From assembly GCA_017617065.1 (NCBI GenBank), contig JAFZWP010000017.1, positions 1 through 54,695 of the forward strand: DNA of 54,695 nt. Reading direction: 5' to 3'. Shown here in pieces: positions 45,525-54,080 of this stretch (positions within the stretch are counted from its first letter, which is position 1; the number at the start of each line of letters is the position of its first letter). Source of the stretch: Bacilli bacterium. Lineage in GTDB: Bacteria; Bacillota_I; Bacilli_A; ML615J-28; CAG-698. Below the pieces are notes generated by a model that did no database searches, was not told the origin of the DNA, and was given only the letters and a program-made list of their open reading frames with translations. Both the position numbers and the translations under genes were made by a program.

Positions 45525-46067
45525 ATGAGTAATAAGAATGACGCCTTAATAATAATTGCAAAAGAAGTGGTAGAAAAAAGTAGTGAACCACTTTCAATTA
45601 GTAAGATTGCAGAAGAAGTTTTCAAAATTAAAGGGACAAAAGCTAGCGATGCTGATATCATACAATTTGGTATTGATTTCATGCTAAGTGGCGACTTTGT
45701 TTGCTGTGGAAACAAAGGTAATGATAAAGTATGGGATTTAAAAAATCGTCAGCCTTCATCAATTCTAGATGATGATATTATCGAAGACTTACAAGAAGAC
45801 GACGAAGAAGTTAAGAAAAACGAATTAAAAGAAGAAAATATTAATCCTGAAGATATCGATAATGGTCTTGATGCTAATGCAGATGTCGAAGATGAAGAAG
45901 AATCTGATGAAAAAGAAGAAAAAGATGATATCGAAGAAGCGTTAGGCTTATCTGAAGAAGATGGCGAAGACAATATTGAAATGATTGAAATCGATGATGA
46001 AGACGAAGAAGATGAAGATGAAGAAGAATTCGACATCGATGATATTGAAGGCACAATTAAACAATAG
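45525..46067 (+). CDS. rpoE: DNA-directed RNA polymerase subunit delta
   Basis: Firmicutes-specific RNA polymerase subunit that speeds recycling and limits non-specific initiation. The 180-residue protein has an N-terminal HARE-HTH-type fold (about 1-75, with PLSISKIAEEVFKIKG) and a long Asp/Glu-rich disordered tail (about 85-175), the defining plan of delta. GGAGG is 7 nt before the ATG. In many Firmicutes pyrG follows; here an E2-like gene does. The antisense serine-rich frame opposite the tail is an artefact of its composition. Confidence 0.93.
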   Translation: MSNKNDALIIIAKEVVEKSSEPLSISKIAEEVFKIKGTKASDADIIQFGIDFMLSGDFVCCGNKGNDKVWDLKNRQPSSILDDDIIEDLQEDDEEVKKNELKEENINPEDIDNGLDANADVEDEEESDEKEEKDDIEEALGLSEEDGEDNIEMIEIDDEDEEDEDEEEFDIDDIEGTIKQ

Positions 46068-46076
46068 AGGTTATAT

Positions 46077-46937
46077 ATGTTTGGACATAGATCTGATGGC
46101 AAAAGAATAAAAAATCTATCTGCCATTCAAAAAATAATGCCTCATATTATGAAAGCACGACATGATTCACAAAACCTATTTAAATATCCATGTCGATGCG
46201 AACCATTAGATGCATTTATTGCTGGTCAAAAGGAAAATGGTATTTCATATAACTATATGCATTTAGTTGTAGCATCACTCGTTAGAGTAATTGCGTTGAG
46301 GCCCGAAACTAATCGTTTCGTTGTTAATGGCAGAATATTTAGACGTGAAAAAATTATGGTTAGTTTCGTTGTTAAGAAGTCACTTAGAGATGACGCCGAA
46401 GAAACTACTGTAAAACTAGAATTTAAAGGTACTGAAAACATTGAAGATGTAAAGAAAGCAATGGATGAAGCTATTGCTAAAAACAATTATGTTGATGCTA
46501 AAAATAGTACAGATAAATTAGCTAAAGTATTAACAAGTACACCAAACTTTTTAATCAAATTCTTAGTTGGTTTTGTAAAATTTTTAGATAAACACGGTTG
46601 CTTACCTAAAAAAGTAATTAATGCTAGTCCTTTCCATACATCTGTTTTTGTTACTAATTTAAAATCAATTAAAATTGATTACATATATCATCATTTATAT
46701 GACTTTGGTACAACTAGTTTATTTGTATCGATGGGTAAAGAACAACTTACTCCAGTTATATCAAATGATGGTAAAGAACTAGAAATTGGAAAAGTAATGC
46801 ATTTAGGTATTGTAACTGATGAAAGATTTTGTGATGGATTCTATTTTGCTAATACCTTAAGGCTTTGGAAGCGCATTATGGAAAATCCAAATGTATTACT
46901 AGAAAGATTAGATGATATCGTTCACGATATTAAATAG
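46077..46937 (+). CDS. 2-oxoacid dehydrogenase acyltransferase (E2)-like protein, catalytic His missing
   Basis: A 286-residue protein resembling the catalytic domain of dihydrolipoamide acyltransferases / chloramphenicol acetyltransferase. There is no lipoyl or E1-binding domain, and the region from about 150 to 200 is an extra hydrophobic insertion. The active-site motif of the family, DHRxxDG, reads D248-E-R-F-C-D-G254: the catalytic histidine is glutamate, so acyl transfer is unlikely. GAGGT lies 7 nt before the ATG, 10 nt after rpoE. No E1 or E3 gene is nearby. Its function is unknown; a structural or regulatory role is an inference. Confidence 0.78.
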   Translation: MFGHRSDGKRIKNLSAIQKIMPHIMKARHDSQNLFKYPCRCEPLDAFIAGQKENGISYNYMHLVVASLVRVIALRPETNRFVVNGRIFRREKIMVSFVVKKSLRDDAEETTVKLEFKGTENIEDVKKAMDEAIAKNNYVDAKNSTDKLAKVLTSTPNFLIKFLVGFVKFLDKHGCLPKKVINASPFHTSVFVTNLKSIKIDYIYHHLYDFGTTSLFVSMGKEQLTPVISNDGKELEIGKVMHLGIVTDERFCDGFYFANTLRLWKRIMENPNVLLERLDDIVHDIK

Positions 46938-46947
46938 GAGGTAGATC

Positions 46948-47361
46948 ATGACTGATAAAGAAAATGTTACTGTAGAAGCTGAAGAAGTTAATGATTTTCA
47001 AGAATTTAAAAATAAACTAAAAGATAGATTTATCAAGAAAAAACAATCAAAATGGCATGTAGTTAAAGGCAAAATTATTGCTATTACGCCATTAGTTGCT
47101 TTAGGTGTATTTTTATTAGTTGGTTTCTTAACTGAAAAATGGCACCCAACATGGCTTGTATTTTTAGCATGCCCATTTGTTCCTATCTTTTTATCATTAT
47201 TTGATGGTGGAAAGAAAGAAAAAATTGTGGCATTTGTATCAGTTGCTATAAGTGTTGCATACTTACTTGTTGGATTCTTAGCACATATTTGGCATCCAAC
47301 ATGGGTTGCATTCTTACTTATACCAATTACTGCAATCTTAATTGGCTCTGATAAAAACTAA
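46948..47361 (+). CDS. Four-helix membrane protein with internal duplication, function unknown
   Basis: A 137-residue protein. After an acidic/basic N-terminus (about 1-45) there are two copies of a unit of two membrane helices joined by WHPTW: LVGFLTEKWHPTWLVFLA (about 64-81) and LVGFLAHIWHPTWVAFLL (about 110-127). The duplication is clear in sequence. TAGGAGGT precedes the ATG, 11 nt after the E2-like gene, so it is the third gene of the rpoE operon. Similar WHPTW membrane segments occur in Firmicutes transcriptional regulators, but this protein has no DNA-binding domain. Confidence 0.8.
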   Translation: MTDKENVTVEAEEVNDFQEFKNKLKDRFIKKKQSKWHVVKGKIIAITPLVALGVFLLVGFLTEKWHPTWLVFLACPFVPIFLSLFDGGKKEKIVAFVSVAISVAYLLVGFLAHIWHPTWVAFLLIPITAILIGSDKN

Positions 47362-47364
47362 AAT

Positions 47365-47400
47365 AAAAATAGATATGTATTAATTTACATATCTATTTTT
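47365..47400 (+). terminator. Terminator of the rpoE operon
   Basis: Arms AAAAATAGATATGTA (47365-47379) and TACATATCTATTTTT (47386-47400), 6-nt loop. Confidence 0.88.
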
Positions 47401-47405
47401 ATATA

Positions 47406-47434
47406 TGGAAAAATTAAAAATAGTATTATATAAT
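47406..47434 (+). promoter_or_regulatory. Probable fhs-folD-pth promoter
   Basis: TGGAAA (47406-47411), 17 bp, TATAAT (47429-47434), right after the preceding terminator. Confidence 0.5.
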
Positions 47435-47461
47435 GTAATAAATTAGTGGTAGGTGATAAAA

Positions 47462-49129
47462 ATGTTAACTGATATCGAGATTATTAAACAATCAAAAATG
47501 GTTCCAATTAAAAAACTAACTGATAAATACGGAATTTTAGATACCGAATTGTATCAATATGGCAACTATATGGCAAAAATTGAGTTATCTTGCCTAAATA
47601 GATTACAAGATAAAAAAGATGGTAAATTAATTTTAGTTAGTGCAATTACACCTACTCCTACAGGTGAAGGTAAATCTACAACTACAATTGGCTTAGTTGA
47701 TAGCATGAATAAGATTGGTAAATGCTGTCTTGGTGCTTTAAGAGAGCCATCTTTAGGCCCTGTTTTTGGGGTTAAAGGCGGAGCAGCAGGTGGTGGATAT
47801 GCTCAAGTTAATCCAATGGTTGATTTAAACTTGCATTTTACTGGCGATTTACACGCAATGACTACTGCTAACAACTTAGTTAGTGCTTGTATTGATAATC
47901 ACATATATCAAGGAAATAAATTAGGAATTGATCCAAACAATATTTCTTGGAAAAGATGCATGGATTTAAATGATAGAGCTCTTCGCAAAGTAGAAGTTGG
48001 TATGTCTAGTAAAAAAGAAGTAGCTAGATTTGATTACTTTAATATAACTGTAGCATCAGAAATTATGGCAATATTATGTCTATCTACTTCACTAGCCGAT
48101 CTTAGAAACAGATTAGATAATTCATTAATTGCTTATACATATGAAGGTAAACCTATATATATTAAAGATTTAGGAATAACTGGATCTTTAATGGTTTTAT
48201 TAAAACAAGCAATTAAGCCAAATGTAATTCAAACATTAGAAAATAATATGGTTTTAGTTCATGGTGGGCCATTTGCAAATATTGCTCATGGATGTAATTC
48301 AATTCTAGCCACAAAGCTGGCTTTAAAACTTGCTGATTATGTAGTAACAGAGGCTGGATTTGGTGCTGATTTAGGTGCTGAAAAGTTTTTAGATATTAAA
48401 TGTAGAGAAGCAAAATTAAATCCAAGCCTTGTAGTGTTAGTTGCTACAATAAAAGCCCTTAAATATCACGGTGGTGTAGCTATTAAAGATATCAAAGAAG
48501 AAAATATAGATGCTCTAAAAAAAGGATTAGAAAACCTAGATAAACACCTAGAAACTATTCGTACTTTTGGACTTCCATGTGTAGTAGCAATTAATAAATT
48601 TTTAACTGATACAGATAATGAAGTAAAAGTACTACTTGAATGGGCAAAAGAAAGAGGCGTAGAAGTAAGTTTATCTGAAGTATATGCAAAAGGAAGTGAG
48701 GGTGGCCTTGATTTAGCTAAAAAGGTTGTAAAAGTATTAGAAGAAAATTGCCCTAAATATACTCCTTTATATGCAATGAATGATTCAATTAAAGAAAAAG
48801 TATTAAAAATTGCTCGCGCTGCATATGGAGCAAATGATGTAATATATAACGAAATTGCCCAAAAGAAATTAGATGAATTAGAAAATAGTGATGCCAAGAA
48901 TTATTATGTTTGCATGGCAAAAACACCTAATTCATTAAGTGATGATCCAAAAGTTATAGGTAGACCTAAAAACTTTAACATTAATGTTAAAGATATACGA
49001 ATATCAACGGGATCTCGCTTTGTTATTATTTTGACTGGTGATATAATGACTATGCCAGGCTTATCAAAAGAGCCAATGGCAACAAAAATAGATATGTCTG
49101 ATACTGAAGAAGTATTCGGATTAATGTAG
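47462..49129 (+). CDS. fhs: Formate--tetrahydrofolate ligase
   Basis: Makes 10-formyl-THF from formate, THF and ATP, feeding purine and fMet synthesis. The 555-residue length is typical. The P-loop TPTPTGEGKSTT is at 63-74 and the family block REPSLGPVFGVKGGAAGGGYAQ follows near 95-116. The start at 47462 is used with AGGTG 7 nt upstream; the GTG 3 codons earlier is part of that site. folD follows immediately, so the two steps of the folate branch are co-expressed. Confidence 0.96.
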   Translation: MLTDIEIIKQSKMVPIKKLTDKYGILDTELYQYGNYMAKIELSCLNRLQDKKDGKLILVSAITPTPTGEGKSTTTIGLVDSMNKIGKCCLGALREPSLGPVFGVKGGAAGGGYAQVNPMVDLNLHFTGDLHAMTTANNLVSACIDNHIYQGNKLGIDPNNISWKRCMDLNDRALRKVEVGMSSKKEVARFDYFNITVASEIMAILCLSTSLADLRNRLDNSLIAYTYEGKPIYIKDLGITGSLMVLLKQAIKPNVIQTLENNMVLVHGGPFANIAHGCNSILATKLALKLADYVVTEAGFGADLGAEKFLDIKCREAKLNPSLVVLVATIKALKYHGGVAIKDIKEENIDALKKGLENLDKHLETIRTFGLPCVVAINKFLTDTDNEVKVLLEWAKERGVEVSLSEVYAKGSEGGLDLAKKVVKVLEENCPKYTPLYAMNDSIKEKVLKIARAAYGANDVIYNEIAQKKLDELENSDAKNYYVCMAKTPNSLSDDPKVIGRPKNFNINVKDIRISTGSRFVIILTGDIMTMPGLSKEPMATKIDMSDTEEVFGLM

Positions 49130-49138
49130 GTGATAAAT

Positions 49139-49975
49139 ATGATTATTGACGGAAAATTAATTGCCCAAGAATTAAAAGATGAAGTAAAAGCAAAATTAGC
49201 TAAACTAGATACTAAACTTACGCTTTTAGTAATAATGGTAGGAGATAACCCTGCTAGTAAAGTGTATGTAGAGAGTAAAGAAAAGAATTGTAAAAAAGTA
49301 GGAATGTTAACAAAAACACTTTTGTTTGATGCTAATGTTCCTCAAAAGAAAATAATTGATGCAATCAAACAAGCTAACGAAGATCCAGAAATTAATGGTA
49401 TTTTAGTACAATTACCACTACCTGCTCATCTTGATGAAGTTAAAATCATTGATGCAATTGATCCTAAAAAGGATGTTGATGGTTTAACTACTATTAACCA
49501 AGGAAAACTATTTTCTGGTGTTAATGATGGAATAATTCCTGCTACTCCAAAAGGTATCATGCATATTCTTAAAAAGTTATTCATAAATATCGAAGGAAAA
49601 AAGGCTGTTGTAATTGGTAGAAGTAAATTAGTTGGTAAACCAATTGCTCAGTTATTACTTGCTAAGAATGCCACAGTTACAATGTGCCACTCTAAAACTG
49701 AAAACTTAAAAGATATATGTTTAGGTGCCGATATATTAGTAGTAGCAATCGGTAAAGCCAAATTTATCACTGCTGATATGATTAAACAAGATGCTATTGT
49801 AATTGATGTAGGTATAAACCGCAACTTTGGTAGAATTGATGGCGATGTTGATTTCGAAAATGCAGTAAGTGTTGCTGGTTACATTACTCCAGTTCCTGGA
49901 GGAGTTGGCCAACTTACAATTGCATGCTTACTTGAAAACGTAATTGAATGTTATAAACTTCAAACAAGAGAATAG
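49139..49975 (+). CDS. folD: Methylenetetrahydrofolate dehydrogenase / cyclohydrolase
   Basis: Bifunctional enzyme linking 5,10-methylene-THF and 10-formyl-THF. The 278-residue protein shows SKVYVESKEKNC (40-51, catalytic Tyr43 and Lys47), QLPLPAHL, the NAD(P)-binding GRSKLVGKPIAQLLL, and PVPGGVGQLT near the C-terminus (usual form PGGVGPMT; here Gln-Leu). The start at 49139 uses AGGTG right after the fhs stop. pth follows 7 nt downstream. Confidence 0.96.
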   Translation: MIIDGKLIAQELKDEVKAKLAKLDTKLTLLVIMVGDNPASKVYVESKEKNCKKVGMLTKTLLFDANVPQKKIIDAIKQANEDPEINGILVQLPLPAHLDEVKIIDAIDPKKDVDGLTTINQGKLFSGVNDGIIPATPKGIMHILKKLFINIEGKKAVVIGRSKLVGKPIAQLLLAKNATVTMCHSKTENLKDICLGADILVVAIGKAKFITADMIKQDAIVIDVGINRNFGRIDGDVDFENAVSVAGYITPVPGGVGQLTIACLLENVIECYKLQTRE

Positions 49976-49982
49976 GTAATAT

Positions 49983-50549
49983 ATGAAACTAATAGTAGGC
50001 TTAGGAAATCCAGGCCGCAAATATAAATATACTCGTCATAACGCTGGCTTTATGTTTGTTGACCGTATTGCAGATGAATGGAATTTAAAATTTAGCCTAG
50101 ATAAAGATAAAAAGTGTGAAATTGCTATAACTAATGTTGGGGATGAAAAAGTAATATTCATTAAACCAATTACATATATGAATAATTCTGGTGAAGCGGT
50201 ATTATTAGTTAAAAACTATTACAATGTAGCTGATGAAGATATATTCATTATAATTGATGATATGGATATACCATTTGCAACACATAAAATTAAACCATTT
50301 GGGGGTACTGCCGGCCATAATGGTATGAAATCAATTCAAAATTTACTAAATACTGATCAATTAAAAAGACTAAGAGTAGGTATTGGTAAACCTGATGGCG
50401 ATAACACAATCGATTTTGTCCTGTCTAAGTTTTCTAAAAAAGAATTAAAAGAGCTTGATAATAATATATATAATTATGCATCAAGTATGATTCAAGACTT
50501 ATGTTCAATGAAGTTCGATAACTTCATGAACAAATATAATACGTTATAA
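49983..50549 (+). CDS. pth: Peptidyl-tRNA hydrolase
   Basis: Releases tRNA from prematurely dropped peptidyl-tRNA. The 188-residue length is standard. It begins with IVGLGNPGRKYKYTRHNAGF (4-23), containing catalytic His19 and Asn9, then NNSGEAV (substrate-site Asn) and GGTAGHNGMKS. The start has only a weak AGGTAATAT site in the folD tail. A terminator hairpin (50569-50595) separates it from mfd; the pth-mfd neighbourhood is conserved in Firmicutes. Confidence 0.96.
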   Translation: MKLIVGLGNPGRKYKYTRHNAGFMFVDRIADEWNLKFSLDKDKKCEIAITNVGDEKVIFIKPITYMNNSGEAVLLVKNYYNVADEDIFIIIDDMDIPFATHKIKPFGGTAGHNGMKSIQNLLNTDQLKRLRVGIGKPDGDNTIDFVLSKFSKKELKELDNNIYNYASSMIQDLCSMKFDNFMNKYNTL

Positions 50550-50568
50550 ATTAAATATTTTGTAAAGA

Positions 50569-50595
50569 AGACTTAATGCATTTTAAGTCTCTTTT
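50569..50595 (+). terminator. Terminator after pth
   Basis: AGACTTAA (50569-50576) and TTAAGTCT (50583-50590) with a 6-nt loop, then CTTTT. The short tail before the mfd ribosome binding site suggests partial read-through into mfd. Confidence 0.75.
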
Positions 50596-50607
50596 GTGCA
50601 GGTAGAT

Positions 50608-53600
50608 ATGAAAATATTAGATTATTTAAACAAAAATAAAAGATTTATGGAGTTTGCAAGTATTATTAAAAAAGATACTTACAATCTTTTTGCGTACAAC
50701 TGTGTATTTAGTGCAAACATTTATTTAACATATAAACTATTCTTAGAATCAAATGATACAATTTTTTATATATGTTCTAATATTTATAAAGCTACCATTG
50801 CATATGAAGCATTTGTAAGTATAGCGGGTATTGATAATGTCAATTATTATGTCATGGACGATTTTTCTTCTAGTGAAGTATTAGCAACATCTAGTGAATA
50901 TAAATTTGAAAGAATGTATACAATTGATGCGTTAATTAAAGGCAAAAAAAGAATAATTGTATGTAATGTAGCATCAATTTTAAGATTAATTAATCCAAAA
51001 GTAGATATCGAAAAACATATAATTCGATTAAACAATGGTGATAATGTTAATATATCTAATTTAATAAATATATTATATGAAAGTGGATATAAGCGGGTTG
51101 CTAGCGTAGAAGTAGTTGGGGAATTTTCAATAAGAGGCGAAGTAATAGATATATATCCAATTAACTTAGATCATCCTGTACGTATAGATTTTTTTGATAA
51201 TGAAATAGAATATATAAAAACATTTGATCCTACTACACAAAAATCAATCGAAAAAATAAAAGATGTAGATATATTACCAATTAGTGAAATATATTATGAT
51301 GATGCAAATATAGTAATTAATAATATATATAAAGATGCAAAAAGTATTGAAACTCAAAACTTTTTAAAATTAGAACTTGATGATTTTCAAAATTATGATT
51401 ATTCATTAAAAATGCTTAAATATATTAAGTATTGTACAAAAACCCCTACAAGAATTATCGATTATAGTTTAAATAAAGTATTAGTATTTGAGGAATATAG
51501 TAATATTTTAGAAGTTGAAGATAAGATTAATAAAGAGGCTATTGATTTTTTACCAGTTGAAGTTGTTAAAGAACTAAACTTAAATTTATTTATGCCGCTT
51601 AGTAACATTATAAATGATTCTAATAAATCAATATATCTATCTGAATTCAAGCAAAGCATGAATAATATATATCTAAGTGATATTTTAGATATATCTTCAA
51701 GTAGTTTAATTGACTATAAAGGTAATATTAACTTACTTGCTCAAGAAATTAAAAATAGAAAAAACACTACTATTATTGGTTATATAGATGATAAGCGTAA
51801 AAATTTAATTAAAGATGTATTAGAAGCAAATGATATATCTATAAATATAGATTCTATTAAAGAAAACAAAGTTAATATTATTAATTGTAGCGATTATTTA
51901 AGTTTGAAAATAGATAACGATTTATATATTAGTGAGCAAACCATATTTAAGAAAAATTATGAAAAATTAGCTAAATATCGTTCATCTTTTAAAGATATCA
52001 TACCGATTAATTCTAAAGAAGATATCGAAGTGGGTGAATTTGTTGTTCATTATGACTATGGTATTGCTAGATATAAAGGAATTAAAGAAGTAAATCTAAA
52101 TGGTATATGTAATGATTATTTAGTTTTAGCATTTGCTAATATGGATTTACTTTTGCCAGTAGAAAAAATTAGTGTAATTGATAAATATCAAGCTAGTGAA
52201 GGAGTTGTTCCGCGCCTTTCTCGAATAGGAACTAAAGATTGGGCAAAGAAAAAAGAAGCTGTTAGAGAAAAATTAGCTTCTCTTGCTAGTTCTTTAATAA
52301 AAATACAAGCAATTAGAGATTCAAGTGCTGGATTTAAATATAACCAAGATGAGGCAGATCAACAAAACTTTGAAAGTGACTTTACATATGAAGAAACACC
52401 TGACCAATTAAAAGCAATTAACGATATTAAGCAAGATATGGAACAAGGTAAAATTGTAGATAGACTAGTTTGTGGGGATGTTGGGTATGGTAAGACTGAA
52501 GTTGCCATGCGTATTGCTTTTAAAACTGTTATGAATGGTAAACAAGTAGCATATTTAGCCCCTACTACAATCCTTACTCGTCAACATTACTATTTATTTA
52601 AAGAAAGATTTGAAAAATATGGTATAAATGTTGCTTTAATTAATCGTTTTGTAAGCGATAAAGAAGTTGGTGAAATTATTAAAGGCTTATATCAAGGTAG
52701 TATTGATATCGTAATTGGTACTCATGCCCTACTTAATGATAAAATTAGATATAAAAACCTAGGTTTACTAATTGTAGATGAAGAACAGAGATTTGGTGTA
52801 GAACATAAAGAAAAGATTAAACAATATAAATCACTAATTAATGTTATTACCTTAACCGCTACGCCAATTCCAAGGACATTGCAAATGTCACTGATGGGAG
52901 CTAGACAATTAAGTCTAATCGAAACACCACCAAAAAATAGATATCCAATTAAAACATATGTATTAGAATATAATGATATCGTTATTAGAGAAGCGATTTA
53001 TAACGAGTTAGCTAGAGGCGGTCAAGTATTTTATTTATATAATAGAGTATCAACTTTAGATAGAGTTGCATCACACTTAAAAAAATTAGTACCCGAAGCT
53101 AGAATTGCTACCGCTCACGGCCAAATGCCAAAAGAACAGCTAGAAGATATCATTCAATCATTTATTGATAAAGAATATGATGTGCTTTTATGTACTACTA
53201 TTATTGAAACAGGAATAGATATTCCTAACACTAATACTTTAATTGTCCAAATGGCAGATAGACTTGGTTTATCGCAAATGTATCAAATTAGAGGTAGAGT
53301 GGGAAGAAGTGACCGTCTTGCTTATGCATATTTTGTATATGATCAAGGTAAAGTATTAACTGATAATTCTAAAAAGAGATTAAATGCTATCAAAGAATTT
53401 ACTAATTTAGGTAGCGGGTATAAAATTGCTCTTCGAGATCTTGCTATTAGAGGCGCTGGTGATATTCTAGGTAAAGAACAATCAGGTTTTATTGATGATA
53501 TTGGTCTTGACTTATATATGAAATTATTAGCTGAAGAGATGGATAAGTTAAAGGGTATTAAAAAAGAAGAGCCAAAACTTGTTTCAAATACAATAGAGGT

Positions 53601-54033
53601 GTCAAAACATGTGGATAAAACATATGTATCTGATGATGAGATTAGAATATATATTCATAAACGTATTGACTCAATAAATTCGCTTAAAGAAAAGAATGAA
53701 TTAATTGAAGAATTAGAAGATAGATTTGGTAAACTTAGTGAAGAATTACTTTTATATATTGATAAGAAGTATTTAGATATATTAATTGCTAAATGTGATA
53801 TCGAAAAAGTAAAAGATTTAGTAAGTATTATAGAAATCACATTCACTCAAGAGTATTCAGCTAATATAAATGCTGCTAGTTTATTTAGTATTGCTTATAA
53901 ACTAAGTTCTAAGTTTAGTTTTGAATATAAAAACAAGAAGATATTTGTAAAGTATATTAAACAAGGTACAAAAAGAGACTGGATTAATATGATTTCACGC
54001 TTTTTGGAAGGTGTGGCTAGCCTTAAAAGTTGA
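50608..54033 (+). CDS. mfd: Transcription-repair coupling factor (Mfd)
   Basis: DNA translocase that removes stalled RNA polymerase from lesions and recruits excision repair. The 1141-residue length is standard. Order: UvrB-like N-terminal region, the RNA polymerase-interacting domain starting near residue 475 (EVGEFVVHYDYGIARYKG), the helicase core with Walker A GDVGYGKTE, the DEEQ box in VDEEQRFGVEHK, TATPIPRTLQ, and the TRG region, then a C-terminal domain that in other Mfd proteins autoinhibits the helicase. The start at 50608 is preceded by a weak AGGTAG; a GTG 4 codons earlier is an alternative. Confidence 0.96.
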   Translation: MKILDYLNKNKRFMEFASIIKKDTYNLFAYNCVFSANIYLTYKLFLESNDTIFYICSNIYKATIAYEAFVSIAGIDNVNYYVMDDFSSSEVLATSSEYKFERMYTIDALIKGKKRIIVCNVASILRLINPKVDIEKHIIRLNNGDNVNISNLINILYESGYKRVASVEVVGEFSIRGEVIDIYPINLDHPVRIDFFDNEIEYIKTFDPTTQKSIEKIKDVDILPISEIYYDDANIVINNIYKDAKSIETQNFLKLELDDFQNYDYSLKMLKYIKYCTKTPTRIIDYSLNKVLVFEEYSNILEVEDKINKEAIDFLPVEVVKELNLNLFMPLSNIINDSNKSIYLSEFKQSMNNIYLSDILDISSSSLIDYKGNINLLAQEIKNRKNTTIIGYIDDKRKNLIKDVLEANDISINIDSIKENKVNIINCSDYLSLKIDNDLYISEQTIFKKNYEKLAKYRSSFKDIIPINSKEDIEVGEFVVHYDYGIARYKGIKEVNLNGICNDYLVLAFANMDLLLPVEKISVIDKYQASEGVVPRLSRIGTKDWAKKKEAVREKLASLASSLIKIQAIRDSSAGFKYNQDEADQQNFESDFTYEETPDQLKAINDIKQDMEQGKIVDRLVCGDVGYGKTEVAMRIAFKTVMNGKQVAYLAPTTILTRQHYYLFKERFEKYGINVALINRFVSDKEVGEIIKGLYQGSIDIVIGTHALLNDKIRYKNLGLLIVDEEQRFGVEHKEKIKQYKSLINVITLTATPIPRTLQMSLMGARQLSLIETPPKNRYPIKTYVLEYNDIVIREAIYNELARGGQVFYLYNRVSTLDRVASHLKKLVPEARIATAHGQMPKEQLEDIIQSFIDKEYDVLLCTTIIETGIDIPNTNTLIVQMADRLGLSQMYQIRGRVGRSDRLAYAYFVYDQGKVLTDNSKKRLNAIKEFTNLGSGYKIALRDLAIRGAGDILGKEQSGFIDDIGLDLYMKLLAEEMDKLKGIKKEEPKLVSNTIEVSKHVDKTYVSDDEIRIYIHKRIDSINSLKEKNELIEELEDRFGKLSEELLLYIDKKYLDILIAKCDIEKVKDLVSIIEITFTQEYSANINAASLFSIAYKLSSKFSFEYKNKKIFVKYIKQGTKRDWINMISRFLEGVASLKS

Positions 54034-54058
54034 TTTAATGTATAAATAATAGTAAAAT
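54030..54058 (+). promoter_or_regulatory. Promoter of the ABC transporter gene
   Basis: TTGATT (54030-54035), 17 bp, TAAAAT (54053-54058), overlapping the mfd stop codon. Confidence 0.6.
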
Positions 54059-54080
54059 AGGTATTCAAGGAGGTGAATCT

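Noticed and set aside
45749..46126. Minus-strand serine-rich frame opposite the rpoE tail
   Set aside because: Complement of GAA/GAT codon runs in the acidic tail of the delta subunit; composition artefact.
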